Origin: Polaribacter sp. Hel_I_88
Lineage (GTDB): Bacteria; Bacteroidota; Bacteroidia; Flavobacteriales; Flavobacteriaceae
Length of the DNA stretch: 64,000 bases
Assembly (NCBI RefSeq): GCF_000687935.1
Contig: NZ_JHZZ01000001.1
Location: 3,358,001-3,422,000, forward strand
Direction: 5' to 3'
A model generated the notes under the pieces. That model was not told where the DNA came from. It saw nothing but the letters and a program-made list of their open reading frames with translations, and did not search any database. A program made the position numbers and the translations under genes. Shown piece by piece: positions 9,194 to 18,637 of this stretch. The stretch's first letter is position 1; each line of letters opens with the position of its first letter.

Positions 9194-9562
9194 AGCCCCT
9201 TTAATTCCCCAAAGGGGAAAACTCTTGTGTAACAATCTTGCTTTATTTTTTTATGATTTATATGCTAAAGAATTTAAAAGTATAATCTTCTCTTCTTGTG
9301 TGAGCTCTTTTTAGAAAGGCAAATTGTGTGAAATTTGTTTTTGAAAATTTAAATTTGTTTTGTGTAGTTTTTGAAATTCGTGTCTAACCCAGTTTCCATA
9401 AGGATTTTAAAAGTCTGTAAAATTTGTTTTAAAAAAAACTACTTTCTCTGTGAATCTCTGTTAAAAACTCTGCGAAACTCTGTGTCAAAAATTTTTCCAA
9501 ATGCGTCATTAAAAAAATCAAAAGAATTAATAGCAACCTAACTTTCTTCCGAAATTGCAATC
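9194..9562. repeat. Gene-free region with dispersed CTCTGTGAATC and CCCCAAAGGGG repeats
   Basis: There is no ORF here. It contains a CCCCAAAGGGG palindrome (near 9208) repeated at about 10203, and a stretch of the form CTCTGTGAATCTCTGT / CTCTGTGTCAAAA (9437-9490). Related copies lie at 10318-10420, 29600-29640 and 29800-29845. These look like a low-complexity dispersed intergenic repeat family. Confidence 0.5.
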
Positions 9563-10186
9563 ATGGAAAATATATTAGTAGCAGGTGCAAATGGTACCAC
9601 AGGAAAAAAAATAATAACACTTTTAGAATCATCACAATATTTTACGCCAATTGCAATGGTCCGTAAAAAAGAACAACAAGAACAATTTGAAAAAAGAAAT
9701 ATAAAAACAGTTTTAGCTGATTTAGAAGAAGATGTTTCGCAAACAACCAAAAATATTGATAAAGTAATTTTTGCAGCAGGTTCTGGAGGGAAAAAAGTAA
9801 AGGAAGTAGATGAAAATGGTGCTAAAAAATTAATTGAGGCTTCTAAAAACGCAAAGGTTAAAAAGTTTGTGATGTTAAGTTCAATGGGAGCAGATAAACC
9901 AGAAGAAGCTGAAGATTTACAAGAATATTTGCAAGCAAAACACAATGCAGATATGTATTTAAGAGACAGTAAATTGCCATTTTCTATTGTTAGACCAGGA
10001 TCTTTAACAGATAATCAAGGAAAAGGAAAAATAGAACTTTCTGAAAAACTACATAAAAGAGGAGAAATTAGTAGAGATGATGTTGCTCAAACTTTAGTGA
10101 GAGTTTTACATGATTCCGCTTTTGTAAATGAAACTTTTGAAATTATCAAAGGAGATACTTTAATTGGGAAAGCGATTCCAAATTAA
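9563..10186 (+). CDS. NAD(P)-binding SDR-like (NmrA/YhfK-type) protein
   Basis: A 207-residue single-domain Rossmann protein. The N-terminus has the dinucleotide motif GANGTTGKKI. VIFAAGSGG and MLSSMGADKPE follow, then PFSIVRPGSLTD in place of a classical YxxxK centre. This is typical of atypical short-chain dehydrogenases of the NAD(P)H-binding (NmrA-like) group, some of which are sensors rather than enzymes. It is monocistronic, followed by a bidirectional terminator. The substrate is unknown. Confidence 0.88.
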   Translation: MENILVAGANGTTGKKIITLLESSQYFTPIAMVRKKEQQEQFEKRNIKTVLADLEEDVSQTTKNIDKVIFAAGSGGKKVKEVDENGAKKLIEASKNAKVKKFVMLSSMGADKPEEAEDLQEYLQAKHNADMYLRDSKLPFSIVRPGSLTDNQGKGKIELSEKLHKRGEISRDDVAQTLVRVLHDSAFVNETFEIIKGDTLIGKAIPN

Positions 10187-10233
10187 GAGCCCCTTTTAAT
10201 TTCCCCAAAGGGGAAAACACTCTTGCTTTTAAA

Positions 10234-10277
10234 AAAAAATCTCTTAAAATTTCCACAGAAATTTTAAGAGATTTTTT
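10234..10277. terminator. Strong bidirectional terminator
   Basis: 19-nt arms (10234-10252 and 10259-10277) pair perfectly around a CCACAG loop, with A- and T-runs at the ends. Downstream, 10278-10446 contains further CTCTGTGAATC-type repeats and a triple ATCAGTGAAA tandem (10375-10404). Confidence 0.8.
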
Positions 10278-10446
10278 ATGTGTATAATAATATGTGTTTT
10301 TTAGAAATAACTATTTTCTCTGTGAATCTCAGCGAAAAAACTCTGAGAATCTCTGTGTCAAATTTACTCACAATCATCAGTGAAAATCAGTGAAAATCAG
10401 TGAAATCTGTGTCAAAAGCTTTTTGTGAAATTAGTGCAATTCGAGT

Positions 10447-11103
10447 CTACTTTTTACCTTTATAATAATCACTCAAAACAGTTCTTCTACCAATAGTTTT
10501 TGTAATAATATCTTTCTCTAAATCCCAACCTCTTGCAGGCGAATAATCGCGTCCATACCAAATAATTTGTAAATGTAAATCGTTCCAAAGTTCTTTTGGG
10601 AATAATCGTTTTGCATCTTTTTCGGTTTGTGTTACGTTTTTTCCGTTTGTTAAATTCCATCTGTATAATAATCGATGAATATGTGTATCCACAGGAAAAG
10701 CAGGCACACCAAAAGCCTGGCTCATTACCACACTCGCTGTTTTATGACCAACAGCTGGCAATTCTTCTAAACCTTCAAAAGAATTTGGAACTTCGCCATT
10801 ATATTTTTCGATGAGTATTTTAGACAAACCATAAATTCCTTTACTTTTCATGGGTGATAATCCACAAGGACGAATAATTTCTTTAATTTCTTCCACAGAT
10901 AGTTGAACCATATCAAAAGGATTATCTGCTTTTGCAAACAACAAAGGTGTAATTTTATTAACACGAACATCTGTACATTGTGCAGATAATAAAACAGCAA
11001 TTAAAAGTGTATAAGGATCTTTATGATCTAAAGGAATAGGAATTTCTGGGTATAACTCTTCTAAGGTGTCAATTACAAATTGAACTTTTTCTTGTTTGGT
11101 CAT
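10447..11103 (-). CDS. nth: Endonuclease III, DNA glycosylase/AP lyase
   Basis: A 218-residue base-excision-repair enzyme that removes oxidised pyrimidines. It has the helix-hairpin-helix (LEELPAVGHKTASVV, catalytic Lys in GHKTA) and the catalytic Asp in PVDTHIHRL. The C-terminal CX6CX2CX5C iron-sulfur cluster of E. coli Nth is absent: the tail WYGRDYSPARGWDLEKDI has no cysteine. It therefore belongs to a cluster-less subgroup. It is divergent from bcp. Confidence 0.95.
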   Translation of the reverse strand: MTKQEKVQFVIDTLEELYPEIPIPLDHKDPYTLLIAVLLSAQCTDVRVNKITPLLFAKADNPFDMVQLSVEEIKEIIRPCGLSPMKSKGIYGLSKILIEKYNGEVPNSFEGLEELPAVGHKTASVVMSQAFGVPAFPVDTHIHRLLYRWNLTNGKNVTQTEKDAKRLFPKELWNDLHLQIIWYGRDYSPARGWDLEKDIITKTIGRRTVLSDYYKGKK

Positions 11104-11195
11104 GCTTATAATGCTAGGCTCTAGATTTAAAAATTCAAAGTTATTAATATCTTGTTAAACAATTTCTCAAATACTAAAATATTATACATGCTTTG

Positions 11196-11203
11196 TATCT
11201 TTG
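11196..11203 (+). promoter_or_regulatory. Promoter -7 element for bcp
   Basis: TATCTTTG fits TAnnTTTG and sits 16 bp before the ATG at 11220. No clear -33 TTG is present at the usual distance. Confidence 0.45.
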
Positions 11204-11219
11204 TTAAAAACTAACAATT

Positions 11220-11672
11220 ATGACATCATTAAAAATAGGAGATAAGGCTCCACAATTTGAAGCAAAAGATAATGCAGGAAATACTGTAAAATTATCAGAT
11301 TATGCTGGTAAAAAATTAGTATTATTCTTTTATCCAAAAGCAAGTACCCCTGGTTGCACAAAAGAGGCTTGTAATTTGAGTGATAATTACCAAACATTTG
11401 TGTCTAAAGGATATGATGTTTTGGGTGTAAGTGCAGATTCAGCGAAAAGACAACAAAATTTTATTGATAAATATGATTTTCCTTTTCCACTTTTAGCAGA
11501 TGAAGACAAAGCAGTAATTGAGGCTTTTAATGTTTGGGGACCAAAGAAATTTATGGGTAAAGAATATGATGGAATCCACAGAACTACTTTTATCATCGAT
11601 GAAAAAGGAATTATTGAAAATGTAATTACGAAAGTGAAAACAAAAGAACATGCTGCTCAGATTTTAGAGTAA
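11220..11672 (+). CDS. bcp: Thioredoxin-dependent peroxiredoxin, Bcp/PrxQ type
   Basis: A 150-residue thiol peroxidase reducing hydrogen peroxide and organic hydroperoxides with thioredoxin. The peroxidatic Cys is in TPGCTKEAC, with the resolving Cys five residues later as in atypical 2-Cys PrxQ. Flanking FYPKAST and the GVSADSAKRQQNF stretch are conserved. It is cytosolic, normal in length, and a single gene with its own terminator. Confidence 0.96.
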   Translation: MTSLKIGDKAPQFEAKDNAGNTVKLSDYAGKKLVLFFYPKASTPGCTKEACNLSDNYQTFVSKGYDVLGVSADSAKRQQNFIDKYDFPFPLLADEDKAVIEAFNVWGPKKFMGKEYDGIHRTTFIIDEKGIIENVITKVKTKEHAAQILE

Positions 11673-11698
11673 CATTTAAAGATAAATCAAATTCACAT

Positions 11699-11729
11699 AA
11701 AAGCTCTTTATTTATTCTTAAGAGCTTTT
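11699..11729 (+). terminator. Terminator of bcp
   Basis: AAAAGCTCTT (11699-11708) pairs with AAGAGCTTTT (11720-11729), followed by a T-run. Confidence 0.8.
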
Positions 11730-11824
11730 TTTTGTTATATTTAAAAGTAAAAAAAATTAATGAAAACTATATTCATTAAATACTATTTACGATACTTTTT
11801 GCTAATAGCATTTTAAATAAGATT

Positions 11825-11929
11825 ATGAAAAGCTATACATCTTTTTATTTTGGTATACTTTTTGAATTTAACTGCTCGTTAACAGCTTCTATCATCATAT
11901 TTATTATTTTTGAAGCTTTTAGAACATGA
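11825..11929 (+). CDS. Possible 34-residue ORF coupled to the M1 peptidase gene
   Basis: A hydrophobic frame (MKSYTSFYFGILFEF...) whose TGA overlaps an ATG at 11926 as ATGA. This could be a coupling leader or a decayed signal peptide. Coding support is weak. Confidence 0.2.
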   Translation: MKSYTSFYFGILFEFNCSLTASIIIFIIFEAFRT

Positions 11930-11934
11930 TATTT

Positions 11935-14376
11935 ATGAAGTTTCAGAAAATTATAATGCTATTATTTGTCTTGATTGCAAATAGTATTTTTTCACAAATA
12001 ATAACTACTTATAAACCAGAAAGAGAAAAAATGCACGATTTGGTGCATACAAAGTTAAAAGTCGATTTTAATTTTGAGAATAAAACCATGAATGGAGAAG
12101 CTTGGATTACAGCAAAACCTCATTTTTATAAAACTGATAAAATTACGTTGGATGCAAATTCCATGATTATCAAAGAGATTTCTTTAAACAGTAAAAAACT
12201 CCCTTTTAATTATAATGACTTCGATTTAACAATAGATTTACCAAAAACATATCAAAAAGACGAAGAATTTACCATTTACATCCACTATACTGCAAGACCA
12301 GAAAAGGCAAAAGATAGAATTACCCAAAATATTACCGATAAAAAAGGATTGTATTTCATCAATGCAGATGGAATTGACAAAAATAAACCGACTCAAATTT
12401 GGACACAAGGTGAAACTGAAGCAAACTCAATTTGGTTTCCTACAATTGATACTCCAAACCAAAAAATGTCACAAGAAATTTATATTACAGTTCCTAATAA
12501 ATACAAAACACTTTCCAATGGAACTTTAGTAAACCAAACTAATGCTGGAGCAAATAGAACCGATTATTGGAAATTCGATCAAAAACATGCACCTTATTTA
12601 GCATTTATGGCAGTTGGTGAGTTTGAAATTATCAAAGATTCGTACAAAAACATTCCTGTAAATTATTATGTTGAAAAAGAATTTGCTCCTTATGCAAAAG
12701 ACATTTTTGGATTCACACCAGAAATGTTAGGCTTTTTTTCAGATAAGTTAGGAGTGGAATATCCTTGGGAAGCTTACAACCAGATTGTGGTAAGAGATTA
12801 CGTTTCTGGTGCTATGGAAAACACAACAGCAGTTGTGCATGGAGAACAGGCGTATCAAAAACCAGGACAGTTAATTGATGAAAATGTGCAAGAAAATACG
12901 ATTGCTCACGAAATTATGCATCATTGGTTTGGTAATTTAGTAACGTCAGAAAGTTGGAGCAATCTTACCTTAAATGAATCTTTTGCCAATTATGGCGAAT
13001 ATTTATGGCAAGAATATAAGTACGGAAAAGTTGCCAAGGAAATGCATTATTTTGAGCAATTAGAAGCGTATAAAAATGGACAAAATGATGCCAAAAGTTT
13101 AGTTCGTTATCAATATGATGATCCTGAGGAATTGTTTGATTTAGTAAGCTATAATAAAGGTGGCGCAATTCTACATAATTTAAGAACCTATTTAGGAGAT
13201 GAGGCATTTTTCCTAGGTTTAAAGCAATATTTAACTAAATATAAGTATCAAGATGCAGAAGTTTCGCAATTACGTTTGGTATTTGAAGAATTAACAGGGA
13301 AGGACCTAAACTGGTTTTTTAATCAGTGGTATTTTGGTGCAAATCATCCAAATATAGAAATCTCTTATGATTATAATACGTTACAAAAAACGGTGACTGT
13401 AAATATTATTCAAATGCAAGGAGAAACGTTTCAATTCCCTTTTGCTATTGATATTTTTGAAGGAACTAAAAGAACAAGACACAACGTTTTTGTAGCAGGG
13501 AATGATGCTTCTTTTACGTTTCCATATAACAAACAACCTAATTTAATTCAGGTAAATGCAGACAATGTATTAATTTGTAAAATCTATGAAAATAAGATTT
13601 TAAGTGAATATATTTTTCAACTTAAAAATGCAGATAATTATGCTCATAGAAGAGAAGCGTTGTTGGAAGTTGTTAAAAAACAAGAAGATAAAGACGCTTT
13701 TAATGCAGTTGTAAATGCTTTAAATGATGAATCGTATAAAATTAGACAGTTAGCCTTGCAAAATATCGATTTAATTAATAAGAACGCAAAAAAAGATGCC
13801 ATTGCTAAAATAATGAATATGGCCAATAACGACCCTAAAACCATTGTGCAAGCAGAAGCTTTAAACACGTTAGGAAAGTTAACAGATTCTGAATTAAAAC
13901 CAGTATTTGCAAAAGCATTAGAAAGTAAATCGTATTCGGTTTTGGGCAAAGCATTGGTTTCTATGTATTATATTGATAAGCCTACAGCCATCAAAAAATC
14001 AAAAGAATTGCCAGATGAAGTTCGTAAAATTTTAGCAACACCTTTAACACGAATTTTTATCGAAGAAAATGATGAAACCGAATTGCCTTTCATAGCAAAA
14101 ACGGTGGTTTCTGGTATGTTTTTAACCAATGATGATGCTACCAAAGAGTTGTATCAAAAAGCATTTAAACAAATTTCTGAAAGTAATAATACAGAAGCTA
14201 TTCAAAATACTGTAGATGATATGGTTGTAAAAGGAATTGAGTTTAAAGGGTTCAATTTTGATAAAGTAGTCATTAATTTAATGCGAAAAATGATTGACGA
14301 TCAAAAGAAAGCCAATAAACCCAACAGAGAACGAAATATAGAAATTATTAAAACTGCTATGGCTAGGTTGTTGTAA
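11935..14376 (+). CDS. M1 family metalloaminopeptidase, secreted
   Basis: A zinc aminopeptidase of about 813 residues. A signal peptide (MKFQKIIMLLFVLIANSIFSQ) suggests periplasmic or surface location; the ATG at 11926 three codons earlier is an alternative. It has the exopeptidase motif GAMEN (SGAMENTTAV) and the zinc site HEIMHHWFGN with the third ligand in LNESFANYGEYL. A C-terminal HEAT-like helical region follows. It trims N-terminal residues from peptides. Length and layout are normal for flavobacterial M1 peptidases. Confidence 0.96.
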   Translation: MKFQKIIMLLFVLIANSIFSQIITTYKPEREKMHDLVHTKLKVDFNFENKTMNGEAWITAKPHFYKTDKITLDANSMIIKEISLNSKKLPFNYNDFDLTIDLPKTYQKDEEFTIYIHYTARPEKAKDRITQNITDKKGLYFINADGIDKNKPTQIWTQGETEANSIWFPTIDTPNQKMSQEIYITVPNKYKTLSNGTLVNQTNAGANRTDYWKFDQKHAPYLAFMAVGEFEIIKDSYKNIPVNYYVEKEFAPYAKDIFGFTPEMLGFFSDKLGVEYPWEAYNQIVVRDYVSGAMENTTAVVHGEQAYQKPGQLIDENVQENTIAHEIMHHWFGNLVTSESWSNLTLNESFANYGEYLWQEYKYGKVAKEMHYFEQLEAYKNGQNDAKSLVRYQYDDPEELFDLVSYNKGGAILHNLRTYLGDEAFFLGLKQYLTKYKYQDAEVSQLRLVFEELTGKDLNWFFNQWYFGANHPNIEISYDYNTLQKTVTVNIIQMQGETFQFPFAIDIFEGTKRTRHNVFVAGNDASFTFPYNKQPNLIQVNADNVLICKIYENKILSEYIFQLKNADNYAHRREALLEVVKKQEDKDAFNAVVNALNDESYKIRQLALQNIDLINKNAKKDAIAKIMNMANNDPKTIVQAEALNTLGKLTDSELKPVFAKALESKSYSVLGKALVSMYYIDKPTAIKKSKELPDEVRKILATPLTRIFIEENDETELPFIAKTVVSGMFLTNDDATKELYQKAFKQISESNNTEAIQNTVDDMVVKGIEFKGFNFDKVVINLMRKMIDDQKKANKPNRERNIEIIKTAMARLL

Positions 14377-14463
14377 AATTTAGTTTTTATTTATTAAAAG
14401 TTTATGGATTTTAATTCTATTATTGAATTGAAATCGATTAATTTTATCCCATAAAAATATATT

Positions 14464-15252
14464 ATGAAAAAAATTTTCTTACTTCTTTTAGTGTTTGCTA
14501 GTTTAACAACATCTTCTCAAGATTTATTTAGAGAAACGATTAATGGTAAAATAATCGTTGAAGGCAATGATGTGGAAGGTATTGTTATTTTTAACGCTAC
14601 AACAAATCTTGGAACTGTTTCTAATGCAAAAGGAGAATTCGAAATTAAAGTGGCTTTAAATGATTTGATTGAAGTGAAAGCTTTAGAGTATAAGAATTTT
14701 GATCTTAGAATAAACGAATATATTTTAGAATCGAAAAGATTAAGTCTTTTTTTAATTGAAGAAGTCAATAAATTAGACGAGATTATTATTGTTGCCGATA
14801 ACAGAATGACTGGAAATTTGAATGCTGATATCAACATTGCATCAAAATTTATTCAGAAAAAAGATGTAATGTATTTTAGCATCAAACCTAGTGCAATTGA
14901 TACTCGAATCAATGAAAAACCAGATGATGTAATCACATATGAAAATAGGTTGGTAGATGGTTTAAATATTGTAAATGTTGTTGATCAATTATTAATTCCG
15001 CTTTTTAGGGCAGAAGTAAAAGACAAAAAAGCAGCTGGAATTCCAGAAGTTCCTGCAGAATACGTTAAATATTATTTAGGTTCTAGTTTTTTAGTTGATA
15101 ATTTTAACATTCCAGAACACAGAGTAGAAGAGTTTATCAGATATGTAGAAGATGATACCTTTGATTTTAACTTACTAAATTATGGGAATGAAATTAAGTT
15201 TTTAGAGTTGCTTAACGAGAAAAGTAAAACGTTTTTAGCCGAAAAAAAATAA
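14464..15252 (+). CDS. Secreted protein with carboxypeptidase-like regulatory domain
   Basis: A 262-residue protein with a signal peptide ending near SSQD. Residues about 25-100 form a CarboxypepD_reg-like beta-sandwich (GKIIVEGNDVEGIVIFN, then GTVSNAKGEFEIKV), the fold that also precedes TonB-dependent receptors. No barrel follows. The remainder (LDEIIIVADNR onward) is a helical domain of unknown role. It is probably periplasmic or envelope-associated, and may share a transcript with the downstream peptidase. Confidence 0.8.
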   Translation: MKKIFLLLLVFASLTTSSQDLFRETINGKIIVEGNDVEGIVIFNATTNLGTVSNAKGEFEIKVALNDLIEVKALEYKNFDLRINEYILESKRLSLFLIEEVNKLDEIIIVADNRMTGNLNADINIASKFIQKKDVMYFSIKPSAIDTRINEKPDDVITYENRLVDGLNIVNVVDQLLIPLFRAEVKDKKAAGIPEVPAEYVKYYLGSSFLVDNFNIPEHRVEEFIRYVEDDTFDFNLLNYGNEIKFLELLNEKSKTFLAEKK

Positions 15253-15305
15253 GCAAGTTTTTAAACTTCCTTTTCTAAAAATCTAAAGGTTTTCCAAAAA
15301 ATAAA

Positions 15306-16082
15306 ATGAGTTATCTACTTGCAATTGTTATTTTGTTAATCATTTTGTTTGTGGGTTTAAAACCCAAGAAAACACCCAAAACATTTCCTTTAAAAAGTAT
15401 TATAGTTCCTGAACATTGGCACCAAAGATTACTACAAAACGTATTGTTTTATAAAAAGTTAACCAAAGAAGAACAAACCCTTTTTAAAGCTAAAATGGTT
15501 CGGTTTTTAGAAGCTACAACTATTGAAGCAATTCACTTTGAGCTGGAAGAATTAGACAAAATCTTAATTGCAGCAAGTGCCGTAATTCCTGTATTTCGTT
15601 TCCCAAATTGGAACTATTGCAATTTAACAAACGTTTTAATTTATCCTGATTATTTTGATGAAGATTTGCAATTCAACAGTAAAACAAAAGGCAGAAATAT
15701 TGCAGGTTTGGTGGGTACAGGAAGATTTGAAAACCACATGATTTTGTCTCGAAAAGCTTTGCATCATGGTTTTAGCAACAAAACTGACAAAGGCAACACA
15801 GGCATTCACGAATTTATTCATTTGTTAGACAAGGCAGATGGTGTTATTGATGGAATTCCAAATGCTTTGTTAGACAAGCAATATACAATTCCGTATTTGC
15901 AATTGGTACATAAAAAAATGGAAGAAATCAATAAAGATAAATCCGACATCAGAAATTATGGAGGCACTTCTCAAACTGAGTTTTTAGCAGTAGCTGGAGA
16001 ATACTTTTTTGAAAGACCTAAATTGCTAAAAAGAAAACATCCAGAATTGTATGAGATGTTGGAGAGTTGTTTTGTGAGGTGA
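15306..16082 (+). CDS. MtfA-like zinc metallopeptidase (M90 family), membrane-anchored
   Basis: A 258-residue protein with an N-terminal transmembrane helix (about 3-18). The catalytic zinc motif is HEFIHLLDKADG, as in MtfA (HExxH followed by Asp/Gly). The C-terminal GTSQTEFLAVAGEYFFERP supplies the likely third ligand Glu. E. coli MtfA is a peptidase that also binds the Mlc repressor; that role is not implied here. The gene is convergent with the broken RloC-like gene. Confidence 0.88.
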   Translation: MSYLLAIVILLIILFVGLKPKKTPKTFPLKSIIVPEHWHQRLLQNVLFYKKLTKEEQTLFKAKMVRFLEATTIEAIHFELEELDKILIAASAVIPVFRFPNWNYCNLTNVLIYPDYFDEDLQFNSKTKGRNIAGLVGTGRFENHMILSRKALHHGFSNKTDKGNTGIHEFIHLLDKADGVIDGIPNALLDKQYTIPYLQLVHKKMEEINKDKSDIRNYGGTSQTEFLAVAGEYFFERPKLLKRKHPELYEMLESCFVR

Positions 16083-16107
16083 AATTATATAAAATTAATT
16101 ATGTGCT

Positions 16108-18387
16108 TTACTTGCATATTTTCTTACAATATTCAACCTGTCCAACATATTTTGTTTCAATATGCTTTATTAATGTTTCACATATTTCAATATAATCGTC
16201 TTCATTAATGGGTGCTTGTTCTGTTCTCCAACCTCCATGAGATAAATCATTAATTAATGTATATGATTTAGTGTCATCTTTAATATTTTCCTTGATATAT
16301 TTAGAAATACTATCTCCTGTGACATCAATCTTTTCAAATTTTGTTAATGTTTCAATTATATGTCTAATTGAATTTGCAGTTGTGTGTGTTGGAATTCCAT
16401 TTTTTCTACAGATTTCATAAATATCCATCAGATGATTTATGTAGGGAACAGTTAAATTATTGTTGAAATCTATAAGTTCCCCTTTTTTAAGAAGTAATTT
16501 TTTATCAATAATATTATTTGAAACTAATACACGCATAAAATCATTATTATGCGTTAAAACAAGGAATCTTTCACGTTTTAATTTATCTATAATTTTTGAT
16601 ATATCTCTTATGACACCACATAAAGTATAAACGTGTGAAAAATCCATACTTGAAATTGGGTCATCAATTACAAAAAATAATTTTTGATAGTCATCTTCGA
16701 TTTCAACTTTTAAGTGAGTGTCTCCAATAAAATATGCGAATGCAACAATGTTTTTTTCTCCTTCACTTAGTATGTTTTTTGCTTGGTCTTTTTCAAGCGT
16801 ATTTTTGTCAAATATCAATCTGAAATTTTCATCGTCTAAAGTATACTTTTCTGCAAAAAAGTAATTAAGAACTGTTTTTATAGTTGCAGATACTTTTTCT
16901 TTTTTGCTGATTTTTTGTTGCTCTCTTTTTTTCTTTATTTCATTGTACAAAGATTTCCATTGAGCTCTTAATTTTATAACACTTTCAATACTGCTCTTGT
17001 GTTCATCAATCAAATGATTATAAGTACACTTAATTATCTCTTTTCTGGTGGATTTGTTTTCATCTCCAATTTTGTCTTTTTTCTTATTGATAGTTTCAAT
17101 TTCTTCATTGTTTGAAGATAAAATTCCATTAAATAGTGTTTCTGAGTCATGTAAACTCTGGATTTGTAAATCAGTTAAATCAATGGATTTATTTATATTT
17201 TTAATTTTATCTTGAACAATTTTTATTAAAAACCCAATTTGTTCTTTTATAAGCTCAATATCTAAACCTTTTAGCTCAATATCTTCACTTGAAGGAATAT
17301 ATTTAGTTTTGTATATATTAAAATCATTTATTCTTTTAGTGTTTTGAATTTCAATGTTCGTAATTGCAATTAAATATTTATCAAGAGTGGTTTCGTAATC
17401 TTTAAATAGCTTTATAGTATTTGCCTCAACATCATTTAGATAAGCTGTATAATTGTCTATTAAATTTAAAGCATCTTTTTCTAAATTTTGTTCGCAGAAT
17501 GGACAATTTTTTTCTGCAGAATCGATTAACCCAATACCTGTTTCAACAAAGAGTTGTTTTCTTTTTATTTTATCTTTAAATTCTTTTGCTAAAGAACTCA
17601 AACTATATTCTTTAAAACAATTTTCTTTAATTTCATTTATTAAGTTTAAATCTAATTTTAATAGTTCAATTTGTTTAATATCGTCTAAATTTTCAGGAAC
17701 AGATTTAATTTTGTTGTAATCTTGAATTAGTTCTTCAAATGTTTTTGAGATATTATATTTATCTTTCTATATTCCATTAAAGATGTTTTGAAATTCTAAT
17801 ATTTTGTAATCGCCTAATCTCCTAATATTTTGAATATTACTGACGTTTTCCTTGATATATTTTTCTGCCTCAATTTTTATTTGTTGATTTAAATCAATAC
17901 CTTCTTTTTCTATTTTTGATAATTTTTCTTCATCTTCTTTCAAGTCAATGTTTATCTTCCCAAGAATAAACCCTTCAATTTCGCTATCTTTTTCATAACT
18001 CAGTGCACTTATGTTTTCTTCAACATAATCTTGATTAAATGTATGATAAGTGTATTTAGTTTTAGGAATATTTGGAATAACTCCTTTTTGTAATTCCATT
18101 TTGAAATCTTCTTGCGTAATTCCATTCTTGTCAATTACCGAAAAGGAAAAATTGCTATTGGATTTTCCAATTGTAATTAATTTATCAGTTGGACTAATTT
18201 CATTTTGAAGTACTAATTCATTTTTGTTTTCTGTTAGTCTAAATAAACGACTGATAAAAGTTTTTCCACTTCCGTTATTTGCAAAAACACCAATTTTGAG
18301 AGAATTTGAAGAAATTAATCTTGTTAGGTTTTTAATTGGTGCAATATTCTGAAATTGAATATTTGTTTTTATTTTTTCTTCTGCCAT
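16108..18387 (-). pseudogene. RloC-like anticodon-nuclease ATPase interrupted by one in-frame amber codon
   Basis: Two open frames (18387-17767 and 17601-16108) lie in the same reading frame. Only a TAG at 17769-17767 (codon 207 from the ATG at 18387) separates them; the 55 codons after the TAG are open and continue into the second frame. The joined product would be about 759 residues. It has Walker A (GVFANNGSGKT, about 33-43), a long coiled coil with a zinc-hook CPFC pair near 295, signature LSEGEKN and Walker B FFVIDDPISSMD. The C-terminal RHIIE ... NDLSHGG supplies the Arg-x3-Glu...His triad of PrrC/RloC anticodon nucleases. RloC links DNA-damage sensing to tRNA cleavage in phage exclusion. 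No restriction-modification genes are nearby. It looks like a recent nonsense mutation unless the stop is read through. Confidence 0.8.
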
Positions 18388-18613
18388 TGATTTATAACGT
18401 ATTTTTAATGTAGTATACAAAAAATTAATATGTGTAGCGTTCTAAAAACTGCTTTAAGTTTAGAACAAGTTTGTGATATTCTTATTTAGCTAATTTCGTC
18501 TTTTAATCAATAAAATCAACAGGAAAAACACCCTAACTTACTGAAACTTATCCACAAAAAGTTATTCTTCAAAAACCAAATACATTTTTCATCACTTTTC
18601 CCAACTCACACAC

Positions 18614-18621
18614 TATCTTTG
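18614..18621 (+). promoter_or_regulatory. Promoter -7 element for the radical SAM gene
   Basis: TATCTTTG (TAnnTTTG) lies 16 bp before the ATG at 18638. The -33 box is not clear. Confidence 0.45.
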
Positions 18622-18637
18622 CACTTCACAATTATTT

